Assembly (NCBI RefSeq): GCF_000948285.1
Contig: NZ_JYBP01000003.1
Location: 992,001 to 1,056,000 of the forward strand
Reading direction: 5' to 3'
From: Geobacillus kaustophilus
GTDB taxonomy: Bacteria; Bacillota; Bacilli; Bacillales; Anoxybacillaceae
Length of the DNA stretch: 64,000 nt
The position numbers and the translations under genes are program-made. Below, one piece after another: positions 16,795 to 25,635 of the stretch. Positions within the stretch are counted from its first letter, which is position 1. Each line of letters begins with the position of its first letter. Below the pieces are notes generated by a model. It did no database searches. It was given only the letters and a program-made list of their open reading frames with translations, and was not told where the DNA came from.

Positions 16795-18774
16795 ATGGAT
16801 CAATATACAGCCTTTTTCCATCACTTCACAGAAGCAGTCGTCATCTTGAATTTGCAAGGCGTGATGATTTATCATAATCCGGCTTTTGCCGATTTGGCGC
16901 TGAGCGAAGAAGAACAGAGAGCGCTGTTGGCGGAAGGCCAGATGTTGGTTGCACGTATGAAACAGACGCCAGCCGTGTTCCGCTTGAATTTGCTTGACGG
17001 CTTATTGATTGCGGGAGTGTCGCCGATCATCGATCAAAACGGAAAGGTCTCGGCGATCTTATGCGTCTTTCGACGTCAAACCGAGGAGAGCGGCCTGCAA
17101 GAGCGGCTCGCCGAAGCGGAACGGCGCCTCCAGTTGATTGTCGAGCATTCGAACGATTACGTGTTGATTTTTTCTCCCAATCGTGAATTGTCATACATTC
17201 CGCCGTCATGGAAGCGAAAAACAAACACGCGTCTTCCAGTGTCATACGAAGAGGTGCTGACGTTTGTCCACCCTGATGACGTCCCGATCGTGGCACAAAA
17301 ATTGGCTGAGCTGTACGATACATACGAGACGCAATCCGCCGAATTTCGCAAGCAAGGCGAGAAAGGCGAATGGGTTTGGATGGAGGCGCAAGGGAAGGCA
17401 ATCATCGATGAAGCGGGGACGCTCGATTGTGTCATTGTGACCGTGAAAAACATCAGCGAGCGGAAACAGTATGAAGAGAAGCTTCGTCAGCTCGCCTACT
17501 TCGATTCGCTCACTGGCATTGCCAACCGCAGCTATTTTGAGCGGCATATTCATGAGCTGGTCGCCAGCCAGACGGCGTTTGCCCTTTGTTACTTGGATTT
17601 TGACAAATTTAAATGGATCAATGACCATTTTTCCCATCAAGCCGGCGATTACTTTTTGCGTGAGGCGGTGAAGCGCGTTCAGCAGGCGCTCCGGCCCGAT
17701 GACTTTTTCGCCCGCATCGGCGGCGATGAGTTCGTTTTGTTGCTGCCGAATGTGACCAAATCTGAGATGGCCGCCTTGGCGGAGCGGCTTGTCAGTTCGT
17801 TTCACGAGCCGTTTTATTACGAAAAACAGCTGATTCAATCAACATTGTCGATCGGCATTGCCTTTTTCCCGAAAGACAGCGATCGGATCGAGCAAGTGAT
17901 GAAATACGCCGATCAGGCGCTGTACGAAGTGAAAGAGCGGGGGCGGAACGGCTATGCGTTTTACCGGCCGACCGAGCATCGGCATGCGGTGATCGAGCAA
18001 GATTTGCCGTTTGCCATTATGCGCGGGCAGTTGTATTTATGCTATCAGCCGAAAGTGCAACTTGCTAAAGGAAAGGCGATGGGGGTTGAAGCGCTTTTGC
18101 GTTGGCGTCATCCGTCGCTCGGTGAAATTCCGCCGCTGGATTTCATTCCGTTGGCGGAGGAAAGCGGGTTTATTTTTGAAATTACGTTATGGGTGCTTGA
18201 GCGGGCATGCCGCCAAGTGAAAGAGTGGGAAAGAAAATTTCCAGGCCTCAAGCTCGCCGTCAACTTGTCGCCATTTTTGCTCAACCGTCCGGAGCTCGTT
18301 GAGCATGTGAAGCGCATTTTACGGGAGACGGGGCTTTCGCCCGACCAGCTCATTTTGGAAGTGACTGAAAGCGGATTGATGGAAAACATCGACACAGGGC
18401 GGCGCATTTTAACAGAACTGCAGCAGCTTGGTGTGCAGGCCGCGATCGATGACTTTGGAACTGGTTTTTCATCATTGGCTTATATCCGCAATTTGCCGGT
18501 GTCGCTGTTGAAAATCGACCGCAGTTTCATTCAAGGTATTGCGGAAAATTCGAAAGATGCAACGATTGTCGATACGATCATTCATTTAGCAAAAAGCCTG
18601 GATATTGAAGTATTGGCCGAAGGGGTGGAGACCGAATCGCAAGTGGCGCTTCTTTCGCAAATGCATTGCGACTATGCGCAAGGGTTTTACTTCAGCCGCT
18701 CGCTCGAAGCGGAAAAGCTGCAGCAATGGCTTGAGGAGTACAACCGCATGGCTTGCAATGGGCCTTCGTCATAA
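16795..18774 (+). CDS. PAS-PAS-GGDEF-EAL protein (c-di-GMP turnover)
   Basis: A 659-residue cytoplasmic protein. Two PAS-type sensor domains (about 1-100 and 105-225; the second ends in the typical VTVKNISERKQYEEKL) are followed by a GGDEF domain (about 230-390) and an EAL domain (about 400-650). The cyclase motif ARIGGDEFVLLLP is intact with an RxxD inhibitory site five residues upstream (RPDD). The phosphodiesterase motifs are also intact: EALLRWRHP, NLSP, LEVTES, DDFGTGFSSL, LKIDRSFI and EGVET. Both activities are therefore possible, and which dominates cannot be seen. The start has GAGGT ten bases upstream; the open frame into fhuF is not used. Confidence 0.9.
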   Translation: MDQYTAFFHHFTEAVVILNLQGVMIYHNPAFADLALSEEEQRALLAEGQMLVARMKQTPAVFRLNLLDGLLIAGVSPIIDQNGKVSAILCVFRRQTEESGLQERLAEAERRLQLIVEHSNDYVLIFSPNRELSYIPPSWKRKTNTRLPVSYEEVLTFVHPDDVPIVAQKLAELYDTYETQSAEFRKQGEKGEWVWMEAQGKAIIDEAGTLDCVIVTVKNISERKQYEEKLRQLAYFDSLTGIANRSYFERHIHELVASQTAFALCYLDFDKFKWINDHFSHQAGDYFLREAVKRVQQALRPDDFFARIGGDEFVLLLPNVTKSEMAALAERLVSSFHEPFYYEKQLIQSTLSIGIAFFPKDSDRIEQVMKYADQALYEVKERGRNGYAFYRPTEHRHAVIEQDLPFAIMRGQLYLCYQPKVQLAKGKAMGVEALLRWRHPSLGEIPPLDFIPLAEESGFIFEITLWVLERACRQVKEWERKFPGLKLAVNLSPFLLNRPELVEHVKRILRETGLSPDQLILEVTESGLMENIDTGRRILTELQQLGVQAAIDDFGTGFSSLAYIRNLPVSLLKIDRSFIQGIAENSKDATIVDTIIHLAKSLDIEVLAEGVETESQVALLSQMHCDYAQGFYFSRSLEAEKLQQWLEEYNRMACNGPSS

Positions 18775-18851
18775 GTCGGTCATTTCCACTCATGAGTTTC
18801 CTCAGCTTGCCGCAAACTACACTTGATGACTAGGCAAGAGGAGGAAAAACC

Positions 18852-19154
18852 ATGGAATTTGCGCCGCGAAGCGTCATTATCAAGGAGTTCATCGACACGC
18901 TCGAGCCGATGATGGAGGCGTATAGCCTTGATCAAGTCGGCATTTTCGAAGAGAGCGGGGAAGGAAACCGTTGCTACATCGGCTATACGATCAATAAAGA
19001 CGATGAGATGATCGCCATTCATATGCCGTTTGTAAAAAACGAACGCGGTGAACTGGCGCTTGAGAAGCAGGAATGGACCGTTCGAAAAGACGGCCGAGAA
19101 AAAAAAGGCTTTCATTCGCTGCAAGAGGCGATGGAGGAAGTGATTCATTCATGA
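18852..19154 (+). CDS. DUF5634-like small hypothetical protein
   Basis: A 100-residue soluble protein: N-terminal helix ([20 protein letters not shown]), then a beta-rich core [20 protein letters not shown], an [17 protein letters not shown] stretch, [10 protein letters not shown], and a C-terminal helix. The pattern resembles the DUF5634 family of Bacilli; no activity is known. GAGGAGG sits nine bases before the ATG. It is followed immediately by a terminator. Confidence 0.55.
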   Translation: MEFAPRSVIIKEFIDTLEPMMEAYSLDQVGIFEESGEGNRCYIGYTINKDDEMIAIHMPFVKNERGELALEKQEWTVRKDGREKKGFHSLQEAMEEVIHS

Positions 19155-19157
19155 TAA

Positions 19158-19182
19158 GCGGCCGGGCTCGGCCGCTTTTTTG
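19158..19182 (+). terminator. Rho-independent terminator
   Basis: GCGGCCG/CGGCCGC stem (7 bp) with a 4-nt loop, then six T, starting just past the stop of the DUF5634-like gene. Confidence 0.9.
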
Positions 19183-19307
19183 GCTGACGGAAGGGGAGAG
19201 AAGCATGATTCGGGGGCTTCGATTGCTAGATAAGGAAATAGTTTCCAAGGTTTGAGTCGGCTGTTGAATGATCGATAGATGGATAGAGAGGAGAAACAAA
19301 GGAAGAC

Positions 19308-19934
19308 ATGGTGACAACATTGTATTTGACAAGACATGGGGAAACGAAGTGGAACGTCGAAAAGCGGATGCAAGGATGGAAAGACTCGCCGCTCACGGAA
19401 AAAGGGCGGCAAGACGCCATGCGGCTTGGAAAACGGCTTGAAGCGGTGGAGTTGGCCGCGATTTACACAAGTACAAGCGGTCGGGCGCTTGAGACGGCGG
19501 AGATTGTCCGCGGCGGGCGGCTTATTCCGATTTATCAAGACGAGCGGCTATGCGAGATTCATCTTGGCGATTGGGAAGGCAAGACGCATGACGAGATTCG
19601 GCAAATGGATTCGGTTGCGTTCGACTATTTTTGGAACGCGCCCCATCTGTACGCTCCCGAGCGCGGCGAGCGGTTTTGTGATGTACAGCAGCGGGCGCTT
19701 GAAGCGGTGCGGCGCATCATCGAGCGGCACGAGGGGGAGACCGTCTTGATCGTCACCCACGGTGTCGTGCTGAAAACGCTCATGGCGGCGTTCAAAGACA
19801 CACCGCTTGCCCACCTATGGTCGCCGCCGTATATGTACGGCACAAGTGTGACGATCGTTGAAGTGGACGGTGGGACGTTTCATGTGGCCGTTGAAGGAGA
19901 TGTGTCACATATTAAGGAGGTAAGGGAAGTATAG
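19308..19934 (+). CDS. Histidine phosphatase family protein
   Basis: A 208-residue enzyme of the histidine phosphatase (phosphoglycerate-mutase-like) superfamily. The phosphohistidine motif LTRHGETKWN is near residue 8, the second arginine lies in SGRALETAEI, a conserved Glu in ICEIHLGDWEGK-type sequence, and the second catalytic His in VTHGVVLKTL. Close relatives are broad phosphatases (PhoE/YhfR) or alpha-ribazole phosphatase-like proteins; with no cobalamin genes nearby a general phosphatase is more likely. ATG 19308 is close to AAGGAAG; the GTG three bases on (19311) has better spacing and is a plausible alternative. Confidence 0.85.
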   Translation: MVTTLYLTRHGETKWNVEKRMQGWKDSPLTEKGRQDAMRLGKRLEAVELAAIYTSTSGRALETAEIVRGGRLIPIYQDERLCEIHLGDWEGKTHDEIRQMDSVAFDYFWNAPHLYAPERGERFCDVQQRALEAVRRIIERHEGETVLIVTHGVVLKTLMAAFKDTPLAHLWSPPYMYGTSVTIVEVDGGTFHVAVEGDVSHIKEVREV

Positions 19935-19961
19935 CGCTGAATAATTGATTAAGACAGGAAG

Positions 19962-19994
19962 GACGGGCGCTTAACCGCTGCTCGTCTTTTTTTG
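19962..19994 (+). terminator. Rho-independent terminator
   Basis: GACGGGC/GCTCGTC stem with one G-U pair, followed by seven T. Confidence 0.75.
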
Positions 19995-20031
19995 TGAAAC
20001 AACCGCTGTCCTGGGAGGAGGAATCGCAGCA

Positions 20032-20232
20032 ATGCATTATATATCGATGAAAGGAACATTGTTCCAACTGCCTTATGACCAAGAAATAATGCGAGTGGAA
20101 TCGGCATCCTTGATTTCGGTTAATAGTTTGGCTTACATCCTCGCTTTTATTACAATGGCTATATTGATGATGACTAATGTAATTGCTTATCTCGAACGGC
20201 GTGAAGTTTTGCGAAAAAAAAAACTTTACTGA
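20032..20232 (+). CDS. Membrane N-terminus of the hybrid kinase (MHYT-domain remnant), separated by a frameshift
   Basis: GGAGGAGG precedes an ATG that opens a 66-codon frame. The product starts MHYISMKGTLFQLPYDQEI, which resembles the last repeat of an MHYT sensor domain, and then has one membrane helix (about residues 27-50). It ends at a TGA seven bases after a run of ten A. If one A is skipped the frame continues as RKKNFTEDHYK straight into the hybrid kinase, giving a fusion of about 693 residues. The full six-helix MHYT domain is missing: the preceding gene and its terminator lie directly upstream. This is either a decayed N-terminus or a product relying on slippage at the A run. Confidence 0.6.
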   Translation: MHYISMKGTLFQLPYDQEIMRVESASLISVNSLAYILAFITMAILMMTNVIAYLERREVLRKKKLY

Positions 20233-22114
20233 AGATCATTACAAATGTTTAGTCGATTACAATCCGCATCTTGTGTTGTCTGCTGACCTTAAGGGAGAAA
20301 TTGTAAGCATCAATCCAAAGGCGATGGAGATCCTGCATGTTCATCAAGATGCACCGTTGACCAGTTTATACGACCTATTTTATGAGCATGATGATGAAAA
20401 AATTGATGAATGTTTAAGAAAAGTAGAAAAAGGTCAATCGTGCTTCTTTAAGGCTTCAGTGAAAACGTCTCGGGAAGAAAGAGTTGTCATGGAGTTTACT
20501 TTTATTCCGATAGTGGAAGAGAAAGATGTCATAGGGTTGTTTGTGGTGGGAAAAGATATTACAGAGCTAATAAAATATCAGGAGCGCATCAAAAAAGTGC
20601 AACGAGATTTATGGAATGCCATGTGCCAGCAGCAAGGCATGATTTTTAAATTTGTGAAAAGAGGGGAAAGTTTTATTCATACGTTATGCGGAGGGGAATT
20701 ACTCAATGATTTCGGCATAGATCCTAAACAAGTGCTAGGTAAGAGATTACATGATTTTTTACCGGAGCCTATTGCCGATCAAAAAGAACAATATTATCGG
20801 TATACATGGGAAACCGGGGAAACATTGTACTATGAGGGGAATATAAACGGGATTGATTATTTAGTCAGTTTACGTCCCATAAAAAAAGATGGCAAAGTGA
20901 TTGAGGTTGTCGGCTCGGCGATTGATATTACAGAAAGAAAAATGATGGAACAGGAGATGTTGCGGGCAAAAGAGGAGGCAGAAAGAGCCAATCAAGCAAA
21001 ATCCAACTTAATTTCGCGCATGAGCCACGAAATTCGAACGCCATTGAACGGAGTGCTAGGGTTCGCCCAATTGTTGGAGATGGACCCTTCCTTAAACGGC
21101 CGGCAGCGGGAGTTTGTGCAAGAAATATTGGGAGGTGCCCGCCATTTATTAAATTTAATCAACGAAATGTTAGACTTGGCAAGGATCGAAACAGGAAGGC
21201 TACCCTTAACTTATGATGTAGTCCATCCGGACGACATTATTAAAGAAAGCATTAAATTAGTCAAACCGTTAGCCAATAAGAAAAACATCGACATTCAAGC
21301 TCGATCGAGCTTTAGTGAACAAGTGTATTTATACACAGATGCGACGAGAGTGAGACAAGTATTATTAAACTTGCTTGACAATGCCATTAAATACAATCGT
21401 GATGGCGGCACCGTCCTCATTGAAGGGAAATATGATCAGGAAAAAGTGGTTATACATGTAAAAGATAATGGGATAGGCATCCCGGATGAAGAACAAGAAA
21501 ATATCTTTGAACCATTTTATCGCATAAAAGGCACTCATGTCGACGGCAATGGCATTGGGCTCGCTTTTGTTAAGCAGATTATCCGTCTTTTGGGCGGCAC
21601 GATTGAGGTGAAAAGCAAGTTGGGCGTGGGAAGCGACTTTTCGTTCAGCCTTCCGGCTGTCAGTTATTTTCACGGCTGGCCGCATTCATCACGAAACAAA
21701 TCGGTGAATCAGGAGAGGTTATTGAAGCTCGGAAATAAAAAAATTTTATACATCGAAGATCATATATCCAACTTGAAACTGTTGGAGCATATATTGAAGC
21801 CGTTTCCCAATCTTTTGTTAACGTTTGCCTGCAATGGCGGCGAAGGTTTGCAAAAGGCTATCAGTGGCTGGTTTGATTTGATTCTCATCGATATTCATCT
21901 CCCAGATATAAGCGGATATACGGTGTTGGAAATGTTGCAAAGCGATGAACGAACAAAGCATATTCCGATGATTGCGCTCAGTGCCAATGCGGTACCAAAA
22001 GAGATTGAAAGGGCTTTAAAAGCAGGATTTACGGATTACATGACAAAACCGTTGGAGGTAAACGTGTTTCTTGAAAAACTAATAAAAATATGGGAGGAAA
22101 AGCGCCCTCATTAA
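20183..22114 (+). CDS. PAS-PAS hybrid sensor histidine kinase
   Basis: The frame allows up to 643 residues, starting at a TTG with no ribosome binding site, so translation probably enters from the upstream frame (see 20032). Order: PAS (about 20-130), PAS (about 135-260, ending AIDITERKMMEQEML), HisKA with the phosphoacceptor His in ISRMSHEIRTPLNG (about 280), HATPase with N box LLNLLDNAIKYN, G1 DNGIGIP, F box EPFYRI and G2 GNGIGLAFV, then a receiver domain (about 520-640) with acidic pocket IED, phosphoacceptor Asp in ILIDIHLPD and Lys in MTKPLEV. All kinase and receiver residues are present. The output partner is not known; c-di-GMP-type genes and a LytTR regulator follow. Confidence 0.9.
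   Translation: MLISNGVKFCEKKNFTEDHYKCLVDYNPHLVLSADLKGEIVSINPKAMEILHVHQDAPLTSLYDLFYEHDDEKIDECLRKVEKGQSCFFKASVKTSREERVVMEFTFIPIVEEKDVIGLFVVGKDITELIKYQERIKKVQRDLWNAMCQQQGMIFKFVKRGESFIHTLCGGELLNDFGIDPKQVLGKRLHDFLPEPIADQKEQYYRYTWETGETLYYEGNINGIDYLVSLRPIKKDGKVIEVVGSAIDITERKMMEQEMLRAKEEAERANQAKSNLISRMSHEIRTPLNGVLGFAQLLEMDPSLNGRQREFVQEILGGARHLLNLINEMLDLARIETGRLPLTYDVVHPDDIIKESIKLVKPLANKKNIDIQARSSFSEQVYLYTDATRVRQVLLNLLDNAIKYNRDGGTVLIEGKYDQEKVVIHVKDNGIGIPDEEQENIFEPFYRIKGTHVDGNGIGLAFVKQIIRLLGGTIEVKSKLGVGSDFSFSLPAVSYFHGWPHSSRNKSVNQERLLKLGNKKILYIEDHISNLKLLEHILKPFPNLLLTFACNGGEGLQKAISGWFDLILIDIHLPDISGYTVLEMLQSDERTKHIPMIALSANAVPKEIERALKAGFTDYMTKPLEVNVFLEKLIKIWEEKRPH
20214..20223 (+). other. Run of ten A at the junction of two overlapping frames
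   Basis: Ten consecutive A lie where the membrane ORF and the kinase ORF overlap. Loss of one A joins the two frames exactly. Such runs are known sites of RNA polymerase slippage and of replication error. Confidence 0.8.
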
Positions 22115-22130
22115 GTAAGGGGCGTTTTTG
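22097..22130 (+). terminator. Probable terminator after the hybrid kinase
   Basis: CGCCC and GGGCG pair around a 12-nt loop, followed by TTTTTG. The hairpin overlaps the last codons of the kinase. Confidence 0.55.
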
Positions 22131-22371
22131 CATTTTATGACAAAAAAATAACAGAAACGAGAGTTGAACATGTCGTAAAAAGTCGAAAAAAAGGTTTTAT
22201 ATGTCCTTTTGCGTACTTCTAAAGTCTGTATAGATGCTTCATGTGCGAGAATGGAGTTAGACAGGTACATGAAAAAAGGTTAAGGTTAAAACAAAAGGTG
22301 TATTAGGTTAATTGTCCCTATTCATCGGTGATGGGTATAGGATTAAATGACTATGGAAGGATAGTGAAAGT

Positions 22372-23088
22372 GTGATCCCAGTCTCTATCAGAGAAATAAT
22401 CGACAAACGACAGTTTGAACATGTGTACCAGCCGCTGTGGGACTTGTTTAACTGGAGCATCTTTGGATATGAATCGCTGTTGCGGGTAAAGGGGATCAAT
22501 AACGTTGAGCATCTCTTTCAAAAGGCTCGGGAGGAAGGATGTTTATACGAACTCGATTTCGCACTGCTGGAAAGTTCCATCTTTCAGTTTCCTTTTTTGG
22601 AGAATAAGGGAAGGCTGCTTTTTTTAAATGTATATCCCTCCACGATTTTGCACCATGAGTTTAAACCGTTTTTGAACAGAGTGATCGAACGCTTCCCATA
22701 TATCAAAAACCGAATCGTGTTTGAATTGAACGAAACAAAAGAAGAGGAGGACATATGGGGAGACGGCGAGTTAAAAGCAAGGATAAAGTTGATGAGGGAG
22801 TACGGATTTTACATTGCCGTTGATGATGTTGGCAAAGGGACATCGGCCTTGCAAAAAATTATTGAATTACAGCCGGATTATGTAAAGTTGGATCGATATT
22901 ATGCCCAAGAATTAGCGGCCGATGAAGAAAAACAAAAAATGGTGAGTTTGTTTTTGAGATATTGCGATCGCCAAATGGCGCTCGTTTTAGAAGGGATAGA
23001 GAAAGAAGTGGATCTCGCTCAAGCAAAGCTGCTGAAAGTGCCAGCAGCGCAAGGGTATCTTTTAGGCAAACCGGATAAGTTAACATAA
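22372..23088 (+). CDS. Stand-alone EAL-domain protein (c-di-GMP phosphodiesterase candidate)
   Basis: A 238-residue protein that is all EAL domain. The signature reads GYESLLR (ESL in place of EAL, with the metal-binding Glu kept). Other ligand positions are present: Asn in FLNVYP, Glu in FELNET, the DD pair in AVDDVGKG, Lys in VKLDRYY, Glu in LEGIEKE and Gln in AQGYLLGKP. Loop 6 is altered (VGKGTSALQ rather than FGTGFSSL), which may weaken activity or dimer control. Start is a GTG with GAAGG about eleven bases upstream. It probably hydrolyses c-di-GMP or acts as a c-di-GMP receptor; the second cannot be excluded. Confidence 0.8.
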   Translation: MIPVSIREIIDKRQFEHVYQPLWDLFNWSIFGYESLLRVKGINNVEHLFQKAREEGCLYELDFALLESSIFQFPFLENKGRLLFLNVYPSTILHHEFKPFLNRVIERFPYIKNRIVFELNETKEEEDIWGDGELKARIKLMREYGFYIAVDDVGKGTSALQKIIELQPDYVKLDRYYAQELAADEEKQKMVSLFLRYCDRQMALVLEGIEKEVDLAQAKLLKVPAAQGYLLGKPDKLT

Positions 23089-23120
23089 GCAAAACATTAA
23101 TGTTGGCAGGTGTATAAATA

Positions 23121-23361
23121 TTGCTTTACTTAACACGTACAATTGCATTTTCGGCAGCACACCGTTATTGGATTGAGGATTGGAGTGCGGAAAGAATAAA
23201 GTTGTTTTGGTTTATGCAGCAATCCGAACGGGCATGGCCATGACTACCGGCTTGACGTGACGGTGAAAGGACCTGTCAATCTGCTTGCTGGCATCACCGT
23301 GAACATGAAGGTGAATGGTGGCGAAACTTTTTACATTAAAAGGCTTCTTTCGTCATTCTAA
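23121..23361 (+). pseudogene. Frameshifted, truncated 6-pyruvoyl/6-carboxy-tetrahydropterin synthase (QueD-like)
   Basis: Frame one from the TTG at 23121 reads LYLTRTIAFSAAHRYWIEDWS, the family N-terminus with its first zinc-ligand His. Near 23195-23203 the similarity jumps to the next frame, which reads CSNPNGHGHDYRLDVTVKG, carrying the other two zinc His (HGH), then PVNLLAGITVNMKVN. The family match then stops, and the frame ends at 23361, so about half the normal length (about 120-150 residues) is missing as well. It is a dead relic; a functional copy would have to be elsewhere. The next 167 bases up to the FapA gene hold no recognised feature. Confidence 0.8.
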
Positions 23362-23528
23362 TGAAGAAACCGTGTTCGGGGTCGTCTGCCGGATGGCTGG
23401 TTTTGTCCGTGTACAACGGAGCCGTCCGATCGTGAATGACGGAAAAATCCACAGTTTCGCTGATTTGGCGCAGAATATGGCTTTTGAGTGCATTAGGAAA
23501 AATAGCTGCTACCAAGGGGGGAGCGGCG

Positions 23529-25562
23529 ATGGGGCAAACGATCATTTCAAAAGGAAGAAACATCGATGAGGCCATTCATGTCGGCTTAGCGATTTTGCAA
23601 AGCAAACGAGAAGAGGTGCATGTTGAAATCATCCAAAAGGAAACTAGAAGAATTTGGTTCATCGGTTCCAAACCAGCCATTGTCAAATTGACGAAGATAG
23701 AAAGGCAAACGGAATCATCTGGTGCTGTCAAAGAAGAGAAATTCAGTTCAACAAATGCGAATGAGGCGCAGATCAGAGCAACGGAAGATCATTTGAGTGG
23801 AAAAGCATGGGTGCGAGGAGGGAAAATTTTTTATCGTTCGTCGCCGTTATGCTATCCTACTATTACTGTAGGACAAGGCGTTCTTCTGTTAAAAAATGGA
23901 CATCCAGTGGTTGGAACGACGGTTGTCACTGAAGGCGACCAATTAGAAATACAAACGGCGGAGGAAACGGCCGAGACAAAATGGGATATCATCGTTGATG
24001 AAGACAAGTTGCATGCCATCTTGCGCATAGAGCCGGGGGTGAAAAAACGATTTCAAATAAAAGATATCGACCCTGATTACCATATTGAGTTAAAAGCCGA
24101 ACAGCATATTGAAATACAAAATACACTTGAGTACCAGTCAGTTTTGCAAAAACTAAAATCGCTGAATATTGTTCAAGGATTTGATTTTACCGCAATGGCC
24201 GAAGCAGCAAAGGCGACAAAACCGGGCGATTTTGTCATCGCTAGAGGGGTGAAACCGCAGCAAGGAAAAAACGGTTGGGTGGAGTTAACGGTCAATTTGG
24301 ACAGTAAACAGGCGGGGCTGAAACTGCGGGAAGACGGCACCGTTGATTTCCGCGAAGTAAACAATATTCCTTCCGTTCATCCGGGACAAGTCATCGCGAT
24401 CGTTCATCCTCCGATCCCGGGCGTTCCGGGCGTGACGGTGACGAATGAGCCGATTCCGCCTAAACCTGTTCACCCGGTGGCTGTCCATTTAGGAAAAGGT
24501 GTAACAGCAATTGAAAATGGGACGAAAATTGTAGCGTTGGCTAGCGGGCGGCCGGTTTTGCGGCAACAAGGACTCGATGTGCATATATTTATGATGGACA
24601 AGCTTACTCATCAAGGCGACGTCGATTTGAGTTCAGGCAATATTCGGTTTCATGGCGACGTCGACATTACCGGCAGCGTCGAAGACGGGATGAGCGTCGA
24701 GTCGGAGGGCAATATTACGATATTCCAAAATGTCACTCGAGCGACGATTACGTCAAAACAAGCTGTCTTTATCAGACAAAATGTCATTGGAAGCATCATC
24801 TCGGCGGGAACAGGCCATATACTGGCTTCCGAGCTCGCGCATTTGTTAATCACAATTGAAGGATATATTGAAAAAATGATTTCCTCTATAAAGCAGCTAG
24901 TCAGTTCTCCATCGTTTAAAAGGACAGATTGGAAACAAAATGGACTGTTCCCGTTGATTAAGCTTTTAATGGATCATAAATTCCGCTCTTTGGCTGTGAC
25001 AGGACAAAAGTATATCGAAACGGTCAGGAAAAGCGACCGCCAGCAGCTTCATCCGGTTTGGTTCGATTTGGCCGAGCGGTTTCAACTCTGTTTTTTCTCG
25101 AGCATCCCGAACGAGCTTCATTCCCTTGAACAGCTCGCCAAGCTGCTCGGTGACATAAAGACAACAATGAAACAATACACGGATGCCAATGGCGAAAGCG
25201 GTTATATCGAGATGGCCTACGCATTGAATAGCACGATCTACTGCAGCGGCGATATAACCGTTTTTGGCCAAGGGTGCTATAACTGCACCATTCACTCCGG
25301 CGGTTTTCTAAATGTAAAAGGAATTATGCGCGGTGGCCGCGCCTACGCCCGAAAAGGGGCGTTGATTCAAGAAGCCGGTTCGGATTCTGGAGTGGTTACA
25401 CGCATCGTAGTGCCGCATGGCCAAACGGTGAAATTCGGTGTCGCAAAAGAAGGGACGATTGTCCAAATTGGAAAAACATCCTATACGTTTCAAAAAGAAC
25501 AACGCCAAATTGAGGTCGTGTTAGATGAGAACGGTCAAATCATTTTGGACGAAAAAAGTTGA
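23529..25562 (+). CDS. FapA/DUF342 family protein
   Basis: A 677-residue protein. The first 60 residues (ISKGRNIDEAIHVGLAILQSKREEVHVEI) form a Jag_N-type fold common at the N-terminus of this family. The middle and C-terminal parts are Gly/Val-rich repeated beta-helical segments typical of DUF342 (PGQVIAIVHPPIPGVPGVTV, then VDLSSGNIRFHGDVDITGSVEDGMSVESEG), interrupted by a helical insertion at about 455-565. FapA-type proteins resemble bactofilins and are linked to surface structures and signalling in several bacteria; no enzymatic activity is established. AAGGGGGGAG precedes the ATG at 23529. It sits between EAL and LytTR genes, suggesting a role in that signalling block. Confidence 0.8.
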   Translation: MGQTIISKGRNIDEAIHVGLAILQSKREEVHVEIIQKETRRIWFIGSKPAIVKLTKIERQTESSGAVKEEKFSSTNANEAQIRATEDHLSGKAWVRGGKIFYRSSPLCYPTITVGQGVLLLKNGHPVVGTTVVTEGDQLEIQTAEETAETKWDIIVDEDKLHAILRIEPGVKKRFQIKDIDPDYHIELKAEQHIEIQNTLEYQSVLQKLKSLNIVQGFDFTAMAEAAKATKPGDFVIARGVKPQQGKNGWVELTVNLDSKQAGLKLREDGTVDFREVNNIPSVHPGQVIAIVHPPIPGVPGVTVTNEPIPPKPVHPVAVHLGKGVTAIENGTKIVALASGRPVLRQQGLDVHIFMMDKLTHQGDVDLSSGNIRFHGDVDITGSVEDGMSVESEGNITIFQNVTRATITSKQAVFIRQNVIGSIISAGTGHILASELAHLLITIEGYIEKMISSIKQLVSSPSFKRTDWKQNGLFPLIKLLMDHKFRSLAVTGQKYIETVRKSDRQQLHPVWFDLAERFQLCFFSSIPNELHSLEQLAKLLGDIKTTMKQYTDANGESGYIEMAYALNSTIYCSGDITVFGQGCYNCTIHSGGFLNVKGIMRGGRAYARKGALIQEAGSDSGVVTRIVVPHGQTVKFGVAKEGTIVQIGKTSYTFQKEQRQIEVVLDENGQIILDEKS

Positions 25563-25635
25563 GGGGGATATAAATGTTCTGTTAATCGAGAGATCACTAG
25601 TTGGAAGAGGAGGATAGAAAGAAGGGAAGGAAGCA

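Noticed and set aside
19205-19255. 16-codon ORF before the phosphatase gene
   Set aside because: Too short to support, despite a purine-rich upstream stretch; no conservation can be judged.
20183-20213. TTG at 20183 as the true start of the hybrid kinase
   Set aside because: No ribosome binding site precedes it, whereas a strong one precedes the overlapping ORF at 20032; entry through the A run is more likely.
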